Assembly: GCA_035591015.1 (NCBI GenBank)
Contig: JAXIUW010235729.1
Location: 1-10,102, forward strand
Length of the DNA stretch: 10,102 bases
Source: Cephalothrix simula
Taxonomy: Eukaryota; Nemertea; Palaeonemertea; Archinemertea; Cephalotrichidae
Direction: 5' to 3'
The translations under genes and the position numbers were made by a program. The notes beneath the pieces were generated by a model. The model was not told the origin of the DNA. It did not search any database and was given only the letters and a program-made list of their open reading frames with translations. How positions within the stretch are numbered: the stretch's first letter is position 1; the number at the start of each line of letters is the position of its first letter. Shown piece by piece: positions 5,401 through 10,102 of the stretch.

Positions 5401-8254
5401 TTCAATAAATACCATACAAATGTTATGCTGCACCAATGCACCATACACAATTGTATAAGGGCATAAAATGGAAATGAATATAGCCTAATAATATATGTTA
5501 AAGTGCGGATTAGGGTTAGGAAATAGATTGGCCTATAATACTTGGCTCAACTGTGAGACAAGCAATGAGTTGAGGACTGTACATCACATGGCACTGGCGA
5601 ATACTTTTTGTCCTTACTATTTCATTTTGCGCATGCGCACGTAGGTCCCATAAATAGCTTACGTAAGAGGCATAGGCCTATATGTATGACAATGTGCTTG
5701 TTTCTTATCATTTCTAAATAAATTTCAGATTATGAGATAAGTAGCGAAAGTGAAGAAGAAGGAGAAGATGGTACCGGTAAGCATTTCTTATTGGCTTAAC
5801 TAATGCGACCCTGAAATGTCATAAAAGAACTAAGATGTTTCAGCGAAAATATCTTCCTGGTTATTCCGATGCCCAGTATTTTGGTAGACTAAACCTCGTG
5901 ACCTCTACGATTTAACAATGATCAACAATACTACGAGCTCCTGAGGATCTTTATTGCTACAATGTTCCTTTCATTTATTGATTATTTACTCGATTAAATG
6001 TAATTTAACGTATGAAGTGTCAGTATGGTATGACATCGAACCACCCGGGACTCAGGTGGTTCGATATCGATTTTTAATCGAATTACCTGACCACAAGGTG
6101 ACAAGCAGTCTTAGCCCAGGTCTTAGGAAACATCTATTGACAGTTTTTTTGAGTAAAATAAAGCCGATTTTGCAAGGTTTTATCTATTTATCGGGAGATG
6201 CGAAAAAATGTCGGGAGCAGGGAAAAAAGGCAAAAAATCGTCGGGAGTCGGGAGATTGGGGTCCCCCCTTCCAGTGCCTCTTTAATGAATAGATTTGATA
6301 CAGCTCATCAGATACCGTGGTAGTTAGAAAGTCCGAAAGAAACTTCAGGATAGAATGGATTCTAGTAACACAAGGGCCTGACTATGAGTAGTACTTTCAA
6401 GTAAATTTCATCTCTTTAAAGAGTTGAGACAAGTTATTATCGCTGATTTTGGGGACGATATGTGGCCAAAATGCTGCGACTCAAAAGCCATATCAGACCG
6501 TATTTGCAGGCCAATATGGCTTTTTTGTGGGCCAATATTTGACTATATTGGCTATATTGACTATATTTAATTATTAAATATGCCTTTTGCGTGTCCCTCG
6601 AAGTTCTGGCTACGGTTCATTAACACCCTCAGTCTTCGGCTTCGGGCGTTAATGAACCTTAGCCCTCACTTCTCGGGCACCTCAAAAGTCATATTTCCAA
6701 ATTAACTAGTGATATTGTTATATTAGCTCGATTATAGTTCATGAGGATAGAATTACCCTAGCAGGCGATTCAAAACTAGCCCTGCGTAAGCTCTTTATCG
6801 CACTGGCGTAGCAATGTTAATCTAATGTTACGTCAATCGGAACCGGTTCTGAACACTCGAATTCAACTGTACATATTTCTATCTGTCTGTAATACATTTA
6901 TATGACCTGACGATTTTCGAGATATGAGCGATTGAAAAACCGAGTTTCCCGATTTCAACTGCTCAAAACTCGAAAATCGTTAGGATTACGGCATATAAAT
7001 GTATAGACAGATAGAAACATGCATCCAATAAGTCGAATGGCACTATTTTTTACCGATTTTACGCACTTTGAATTTACATGCGCATATCTCGAAAAGTAGC
7101 AAGGAAACTGATTTCTTTTTTTCGCGGAATGTAATCAAGACATCAATCTCAAGCGATTTCAGCTGAAATTGGCTTTGGTATATTTTTAAATATTGCCAAC
7201 AGTTAAGGCGATAGTCCGATTCAAAAATTCGGAGAGCTGACAGAGTTAATTTGATGCATTTTGGTCTAGAGTTTAGATCGGACTGGATATGCGCTTACAA
7301 AAACAGCGAAGTCATGCCGATGCCGATGCCAATTGTGTAGCATCACGCAAAAACATAGCCTCCCGCACATCAGGAATGGTGACGTATTAATGACGTCATC
7401 AAGTTTTGGAATGTTTCTAACTTCATAAAACCGTGCAAAAATATATATAAAATATCGTAGATTATGATTAAAGAACTTAAATTGGTGAATTTTGCTCCTT
7501 TTTGAACAAGATTATTTGTCAAAAATAAAAAGTGTAAAATGCGGGAGGCTATGTTTTTGCGTGATGCTACACAATTATGCATCAGTTATCGGGTTCCCCG
7601 CGAGGGGGGCACTGCGGGGATTTCGGGTTTTCACCGCCCCTTTACCCTCATCAGGTGTCAAAATTCCACAAATTATGACCAGTGAAAATTATATATTTTA
7701 AAAGCCATTTTAAGATGTTTCCTGACTAAATTAAGCTAGATACATGGTAAATGGTCGGTAGTAAAAGAGCGATCCTTAAGCTCCCTAGACTTGTCTCGGG
7801 GATTGCGATCCCAGCGCTCAAAATGAATTTGCTATATGGCGAAAGAGAGGATTAGGCTAAGAATTCACTGCCGATGTATGTCCACAACTGCGGATACTTT
7901 TGTTTGCACTTTGTTAATGAGTATTTTTTAGTTAATGAGATTTTTAGTATTTAGTTTACGTCTGAATAAGGAACTTGCTATAGGCCCTACTGGTAATGTT
8001 TTATTAATTTTCTTACAGTTAAGAAAAACAAGCCGTGGACCGATAATGAGAGGTCTATAGTAGAAACTCATTTCGCACTTACTATTGCAAGAGCAATACT
8101 GCCTGGGAAAGGAGAAATCCTCGAGTGTATGGCGCAAAATCCAGCTATCAACCATCGTACGTGGCGCAACATAAAAGATTTCATACGGCATAAAATAAAA
8201 AAGGCACAGAAAATGCCAAAACCAGAAAAGCCAAAACCAGGAAAGCCAAAATGA
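716..8254 (+). CDS. Spliced gene: zinc-finger / tyrosine-recombinase-like / SANT-like protein (six-exon model, 723 aa)
   Basis: Proposed join: 716-2408, 3936-3998, 4709-4774, 5039-5104, 5729-5776, 8019-8254. Every intron is GT-AG and every junction is phase 1 (one base of the codon before the intron, two after), so the frame is kept through all six exons and ends at TGA 8252-8254. Order of parts from Met 716: zinc finger 1 (about 18-36), zinc finger 2 (100-119), YR-like domain (about 310-540), linker of acidic, basic, basic and acidic blocks (565-645), and a SANT/Myb-like terminal domain (about 647-708) with a Lys-Pro tail. Many invertebrate and fish genomes carry uncharacterised proteins that I recall having this layout, with a characteristic LGHDI-x-VHRE-x-YRL motif. 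The YR fold relates them to Crypton-type elements, but subfamily assignment is inference. Likely nuclear, given the Lys/Arg clusters and DNA-binding modules. No function beyond DNA binding or recombination is claimed. Confidence 0.72.
2645..3110. repeat. Partial tandem repeat, unit about 230-257 bp
   Basis: TTGAGACGTC(G/C)TAAACC starts at 2645 and 2902, and the next 75 bases are nearly identical. ATTAATTAAGAGGTTGC recurs at 2774 and 3003, followed by matching sequence through GCGAACTGAGGGATA and a later CAATGGATT. The spacing differs (257 versus 229 bp) because the copies carry an indel of about 28 bp. The two short open frames that share a peptide here do so only because the DNA is repeated; they are in different frames. 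Confidence 0.75.
3249..3850. mobile_element. Foldback / non-autonomous DNA element, about 600 bp
   Basis: A long imperfect inverted repeat. Left end GAGTCACGGTGTCCCTAAAG (3249-3268) pairs with CTTTAGGGACATCGTGATTC (3831-3850). Pairing continues through AACATGAGCGATATG/CATGTT, the GCGCATGCGCA boxes, and an inner pair at 3491-3522 and 3569-3596. There is no coding capacity. CAC...GTG ends hint at a CACTA-like terminus, but no matching target duplication is clear. Confidence 0.75.
3388..3687. promoter_or_regulatory. GCGCATGCGCA palindromes, NRF-1-like boxes inside the foldback
   Basis: TGCGCATGCGCA at 3388-3399 fits the known NRF-1 consensus; further cores lie at 3416-3426 and 3677-3687, with a fourth outside this element at 5628-5639. 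They are alternating purine-pyrimidine palindromes. Since they sit in a repeat within introns, regulatory use is only a possibility. Confidence 0.35.
3867..4171 (+). repeat. Segmental duplication A, first copy (carries acidic exon)
   Basis: From GCACGTAGGTCCCATA to about GGATCTTTAT, this segment is repeated at 5637-5955 with the exon in the middle. Shared strings include AATGTGCTTG, GCATTTCTTA, CTTCCTGGTTATTCCGATGC and AACAATGATCAACAATACTA. Copies differ by scattered substitutions and short indels. Confidence 0.85.
3936..3998 (+). CDS. Cassette exon A: acidic Ser/Asp/Glu linker (21 codons)
   Basis: The acceptor is a TTTCTAAATACGTTTCAG tract ending at 3935 and the donor is ACCG|GTAAGC. Read in phase 1 with the G left by the previous exon, it encodes DYEISTGSDSES, then EGSDREDGT. 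That is 21 codons rich in Ser, Asp and Glu, with several S-x-x-E/D casein-kinase-2-like sites. Exon and flanks are duplicated at 5729-5776. Its length is divisible by three, so skipping keeps the frame. Such acidic blocks commonly follow the YR domain in this family as I recall it; the role, such as a flexible linker or protein contact, is not visible. Confidence 0.7.
3999..4708 (+). other. Intron 2
   Basis: Begins GTAAGC and ends TTTTTTTAG. The first 170 bases are shared with the stretch after exon A'. From 4380 to 4610 it is rich in T runs and loosely repeated CTTGAG(G/A)-type strings. The last 100 bases are the start of the tandemly duplicated block around exon B. No gene is seen inside it. 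Confidence 0.55.
4709..4774 (+). CDS. Cassette exon B: basic NLS-like linker (22 codons)
   Basis: The acceptor follows a T-rich tract (TTTATTTTTTTAG, ending 4708) and the donor is ACCG|GTATGT. In phase 1 the peptide begins DQAATNTKRKRKF and ends AARTKNDGT. The KRKRK run is a classic monopartite nuclear-localisation-like cluster. The 3' end of the exon (GATGGTACCG) is the same as that of the acidic exons, so all four small exons finish Asp-Gly-Thr and the joined protein reads as repeated D...DGT modules. A neighbouring copy is base-for-base identical. Confidence 0.7.
5039..5104 (+). CDS. Cassette exon B': identical second copy of basic exon
   Basis: All 66 bases match the exon at 4709-4774, with the same T-rich acceptor and the same ACCG|GTATGT donor. 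The surrounding intron sequence is also duplicated but has picked up substitutions and small insertions. Inclusion of both copies gives two consecutive KRKRK clusters. Because both are phase 1-1 and a multiple of three, the transcript could hold either, both or neither. Intron 3, between the copies (4775-5038), is 264 bp, so nothing in its size forbids joint inclusion. Confidence 0.7.
5105..5728 (+). other. Intron 4
   Basis: Begins GTATGT and ends TTTCAG. The first part is the end of the B' duplicated block. From 5283 to 5613 there is unique AT-rich sequence with an AATAAA near 5404 and a single TTAGGGTTAGG. From 5614 the sequence resembles part of the foldback arm in intron 1 and then the exon-A upstream flank. 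Confidence 0.55.
5283..5613. other. Unique AT-rich intron sequence
   Basis: No gene or repeat is supported here. It has a weak ACATGTACT/AGTACTATACATGT inverted pair near 5342-5371. Confidence 0.45.
5637..5955 (+). repeat. Segmental duplication A', second copy (carries acidic exon)
   Basis: Same-orientation copy of 3867-4171. It has a short insertion with TACGTAAGAGGCATAGGCCT upstream of the exon and a few extra bases near 5882. Just before it, 5614-5639 (TTACTATTTCATTT, then GCGCATGCGCA) matches the foldback arm at 3662-3687. The A' copy therefore looks like a version in which about 180 bp between the arm box and GCACGTAGG were lost. Confidence 0.85.
5729..5776 (+). CDS. Cassette exon A': shorter copy of acidic exon (16 codons)
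   Basis: Acceptor TTTCTAAATAAATTTCAG and donor ACCG|GTAAGC match those of the exon at 3936-3998. The phase-1 peptide is DYEISSESEEEGEDGT. Compared with the first copy it is 15 bases shorter, exactly five codons, and substitutions keep Ser, Glu or Asp. In-frame indels and preserved acidity argue that both copies have been under coding constraint. It would join directly to the last exon, giving ...EDGT-VKKNKPW. Confidence 0.7.
6035..6065. repeat. Short perfect hairpin
   Basis: ATCGAACCACC (6035-6045) pairs with GGTGGTTCGAT (6055-6065) across a 9-base loop; pairing continues outward with one mismatch. It sits in intron 5 and is not followed by a T run, so no terminator role is implied. Confidence 0.6.
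6483..6534. repeat. Short inverted repeat
   Basis: AAAAGCCATAT (6483-6493) and ATATGGCTTTT (6524-6534) are perfect complements with 30 bases between. The following 6535-6570 repeats TGACTATATTGGC-like strings. Confidence 0.5.
6576..6696. repeat. Inverted-repeat element, 121 bp (MITE-like)
   Basis: AAATATGCCTTTTG at the left pairs with CAAAAGTCATATTT at the right. The inner arms GGCTACGGTTCATTAACACC and GGCGTTAATGAACCTTAGCC also pair, around a loop containing CTTCGGCTTCGG. Pairing may extend a few AT bases further out. No coding content. Confidence 0.7.
6854..7039. repeat. Inverted-repeat element, 186 bp core
   Basis: The left arm (CACTCGAATT, TTTCTATCTGTCTG, ACATTTATATG, CGATTTTCGAG) pairs with the right arm (CTCGAAAATCG, CATATAAATGT, AGACAGATAGAAA, GTCGAATG) with several mismatches. 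Weaker pairing (TACGTCAATCGG with CCGATTTTACGC) extends to about 6828-7066. It is an older MITE or foldback remnant. Confidence 0.7.
7331..7576. mobile_element. MITE with perfect 37-bp terminal inverted repeats
   Basis: 7331-7367 (AATTGTGTAGCATCACGC... to ...CTCCCGCA) and 7540-7576 are exact reverse complements over 37 bases. The 172-bp interior is AT-rich without coding content. The AATT outermost bases are self-complementary, so TIR and target duplication cannot be separated. Three GATGCC-like units lie at the left edge and an ATGCAT at the right. Perfect arms suggest recent movement by a transposase supplied elsewhere. Confidence 0.85.
8019..8254 (+). CDS. Last coding exon: Myb/SANT-like C-terminal domain with Lys-Pro tail
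   Basis: The acceptor is AATTTTCTTACAG, ending at 8018. With the G from the preceding exon the first codon is Val, followed by 77 codons and TGA. The domain starts KKNKPWTDNERSIVETHF, has a central LPGKGEILECM, and then RTWRNIKDFIRHKIKK. Two key Trp (W652 and W694 of the joined protein) and the basic last helix resemble a Myb/SANT-type helix-turn-helix. The end is a lysine- and proline-rich tail (PKPEKPKPGKPK). I recall a similar module (PW-x2-E...PGK...RxW-x2-IK) closing other zinc-finger/YR proteins of this kind, which supports joining this exon to the frame at 716-2408. A 123-codon antisense frame here is a shadow. Confidence 0.7.
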
Positions 8255-8520
8255 ATGGTACAGTATGCCATTATGTACGGTATTTGAAATCTCGTACACT
8301 ATCTGAACAATGACTGATAGGTTGTTGATATCATATTGACACTGATTGATTTATCATCCAACGTTTCAATGAAACATTTTCAAGGAAATTGGTTCTTTTG
8401 AAAGTTATTTTTTCAAGTGTTTTTTAAAGGTGTTTATTTTAGACAAAAATGTGCGCAAAAATTAATGTTTGCCTTTGAATTCTTGTATGATTTTTGGATA
8501 TATTGTTTTCTATCTATCCT
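8255..8520 (+). other. Probable 3' UTR start and following non-coding DNA
   Basis: Follows the stop codon of the last exon. No AATAAA is present; the first on this strand downstream is at 9195-9200, inside a foldback. The transcript end therefore cannot be placed. The first copy of a dispersed repeat occupies 8353-8463. Confidence 0.4.
8353..8463 (+). repeat. Dispersed direct repeat, copy 1
   Basis: From ATCATCCAACGTTTCAATGA to AGACAAAAATGTGCGCAAAA. Nearly identical to 9289-9433 apart from two insertions in the latter. Confidence 0.85.
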
Positions 8521-8870
8521 AGCGCATTTTAAAACTGCCCCGCATGGGGGATTAGCGCCTCAGTAGTGCAAAATATTGATTTTTCTCGATTTTCAAACTC
8601 ATAAAACCTATACTAAGACCTATTTTCTAGACTTTTTATTGTTGTTTATATTTAAATTGGCGATGCTTCTGACAATTTGAGACCAAGATTTGGTTCGTAA
8701 TGCTTTTCAAAGCTGAGATACAGCTCTTTGAAGACTTAAAGCGAGAGACAAAACTGTCCCGCATGGAGGATTAGCGCCAACATAGCGCATTTTCCATTTG
8801 TCCCGGGTGGGGGATTTTGCGAGGCTAGCGCAATCCTTAAAATGCGCTAATCCCCCCCTGTGCGGGAAAT
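8521..8870. repeat. Cluster of CCCGCATGGGGGATTAGCGC motifs with inverted ends
   Basis: The motif occurs on the plus strand at 8539-8558, 8758-8777 (one change) and, diverged, 8802-8821, and inverted at 8844-8866. The outer 12-mers AGCGCATTTTAA (8521-8532) and TTAAAATGCGCT (8837-8848) are perfect inverted partners. Copies two and three lie 44 bp apart as a small tandem pair. It is probably a non-autonomous element or its nested remains. Confidence 0.65.
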
Positions 8871-8969
8871 TCGTTGACGGGTGCATTAGGAGTTCATTTT
8901 GTCCTGTGAAATCTAAAAACAAACAATTTTGACAATGTAGGGTAGTAAAATGGCTAGAAAATTTAGTTT

Positions 8970-9265
8970 AAGTGATTATCTCTAAACGCCGATATCCTAG
9001 TCTACCTCTGGGGATAAACACATTTGTTTGACCTTTGCTGTGGGGAGACATTTGCAGTGGGGATATCAACAGAAGGATTTGTGTGTATATAACATCACCA
9101 GTCTCCCGGATTACTAATGTTAATATTGATAATTAATATACACACCACACATCCTACCCTTGTAAGGATGTCCCCACTGTAAATGTCTCCCCACAATAAA
9201 GGTCAAAATGCGTATGTATCCCCAGAAGTCGGCTTGGATACACGCCCAGTTTATGTGTAATGTGT
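8970..9265. repeat. Foldback element with CTGTGGGGAGACA arms
   Basis: Clear pairing from 8993 (TATCCTAG...CTGGGGATA) to 9240 (...TATCCCCAGAAG...TTGGATA). The inner blocks TTTGACCTTTGCTGTGGGGA and TCCCCACAATAAAGGTCAAA pair, as do GCAGTGGGGATAT with GATGTCCCCACTG and TGTGTGTATATA with TAATATACACACCACA. Weaker pairing reaches about 8970 and 9265. The centre is AT-rich. Confidence 0.75.
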
Positions 9266-9288
9266 AAAGTCTTAGATTGTATATACAC

Positions 9289-9433
9289 ATCATCCAACGT
9301 TTCAATGAAACATTTTCAAGGAAATTGGTTCTTTTGAAAACGCAAAGTTATTTTTTCAAGTGTTTTTTAAAAGTGTTAAATAGTCTTTGCTGTGGGGAGA
9401 CAAACATTTTTTAGACAAAAATGTGCGCAAAAA
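9289..9433 (+). repeat. Dispersed direct repeat, copy 2, with insertions
   Basis: Matches 8353-8463 but has an extra ACGCAAAG-type insertion and an insertion of about 30 bp that includes TTTGCTGTGGGGAGACA, the same 17 bases as at 9033-9049 in the neighbouring foldback arm. Confidence 0.85.
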
Positions 9434-10102
9434 TCTATGTAAAAAAATTATTACCATTTCTAACCCTAACTCGCGTCAGAGTTCATTTAAGGCCCTATAT
9501 TCATTACTTTCACATTTCTTTAATAGAAATAAGTATCATTTTCAGGTTAGGGAACAAAGGGGTGGTTTTCCAACTAGCTCGATTTATCGTAACCAGTCAT
9601 ACGTCATTGTTGATTTTCAATGCATCGTCTGCTATCAATTGAAACTGTTTGCGGTGTTATTTGCCTATGGTACTATGAATGGAATATACTGAAAAGCAGA
9701 CGAAATTCGATCACGTGACCATATTTTAATGGCGGGAGGCTAATTTTAATCAGTTTTATTTCACGGTTTTAGGTTATTTTGAAAAGTAAATGAATAAAAT
9801 CAAGGATGAGAATATTTACATGAATTCTTCTTTTATCCATTGATACCTTTACTTATGTCATAGCCCGCATATTTACAAAAATAACCACTTTAGAAGATCA
9901 GTAGTCAAAAAATCTTTAAGAAATTAGTAATTAATGATTTCCTGCTATAAAATTGACAAAGAATGTAAATATACTATTTTGACAATGCAATTGACTTTGT
10001 ATAAAGCCTTTTGATCTTTTGTAGTCTCAGGGTTTAGCTTAAGTCACAAATACGTGTCTAATCTTCATTTTGAAATTCTGACCATGACACTGTGGTCACT
10101 TA
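9434..10102. other. Non-coding AT-rich stretch
   Basis: No gene is supported; overlapping frames at 9387-9692 show no domain. GGCGGGAGGCTA near 9731 shares the GCGGGAGGCT core of the 7331-7576 MITE and could be a decayed end. A CACGTG palindrome lies near 9713. Confidence 0.45.

Larger units (their letters stand above)
5777..8018 (+). other. Intron 5, long and loaded with inverted repeats
   Basis: Begins GTAAGC and ends CTTACAG. After the segment shared with intron 2 (to about 5955) it holds short hairpins near 6035-6065 and 6483-6534, inverted-repeat elements at 6576-6696, 6854-7039 and 7331-7576, and a G/C-rich patch at about 7590-7660. A 112-codon frame at 5954-6292 has no recognisable domain and is not taken as a gene. 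Confidence 0.55.

Noticed and set aside
5510-5520. TTAGGGTTAGG, telomere-like
   Set aside because: Fewer than two full units; chance or a trivial interstitial remnant.
5954-6292. 112-codon plus-strand frame
   Set aside because: No recognisable domain; includes a perfect hairpin and a low-complexity GGGAG/AAAA stretch; lies in intron 5.
7767-7819. tRNA-like fold with GAGCG/CGCTC ends
   Set aside because: The end stem is only 5 bp and the inner GGGAT/ATCCC hairpin has a 4-base loop, not a T loop; no anticodon arm can be placed.
7928-8299. 123-codon minus-strand frame
   Set aside because: Antisense of the SANT-like exon, which has an acceptor, correct phase and a family-like pattern.
9387-9692. 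Overlapping open frames of 101 and 73 codons
   Set aside because: They begin in a dispersed repeat and show no domain or splice context.

Overview
The window looks like nuclear DNA of a multicellular animal, probably a marine invertebrate. It is AT-rich and full of inverted-repeat elements, and its one convincing gene is split by canonical GT-AG introns. No bacterial operon structure, RNA gene or CRISPR array is visible. The species cannot be named from the sequence.

The main result is a plus-strand gene assembled here by reading splice sites. A long exon (716-2408, possibly starting at an acceptor at 660/661) encodes two CCHH/CCHC-like zinc fingers and a tyrosine-recombinase (YR)-like domain of the kind carried by Crypton-type transposons and genes derived from them. 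The open frame continues to a stop at 2476. However, a good donor (AAG|GTATGA) at 2408/2409 lies in phase 1, exactly the phase needed by five downstream exons: 3936-3998 (acidic), 4709-4774 (basic, NLS-like), 5039-5104 (identical basic copy), 5729-5776 (acidic copy) and 8019-8254 (a Myb/SANT-like terminal domain with a Lys-Pro tail and stop). All internal exons are multiples of three and phase 1-1, so any subset can be skipped in frame. The full join encodes 723 residues. The four small exons are two duplicated pairs in the order A-B-B'-A', each with its own duplicated intron flanks.

Region by region: 1-660 is upstream sequence with a near-perfect 137-bp palindrome (316-452). 716-2408 is the main exon. 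2409-3935 is intron 1, holding a partial tandem repeat (2645-3110) and a 600-bp foldback element (3249-3850). 3936-5776 is the cassette-exon block. 5777-8018 is a long intron with three or more inverted-repeat elements, including one with perfect 37-bp termini (7331-7576). 8019-8254 is the last coding exon. 8255-10102 is non-coding and repeat-rich: a dispersed repeat in two copies, a G/C-rich motif cluster, and a foldback at about 8970-9265.

The gene product would pair N-terminal zinc fingers and a C-terminal SANT-like module (both likely DNA-binding) with a YR fold that keeps the expected Arg, Lys, Arg, His and Tyr positions. They are tethered by a linker of alternating acidic and basic segments. 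Whether it is an active recombinase, a mobile element's protein or a domesticated host protein is not settled by the sequence.
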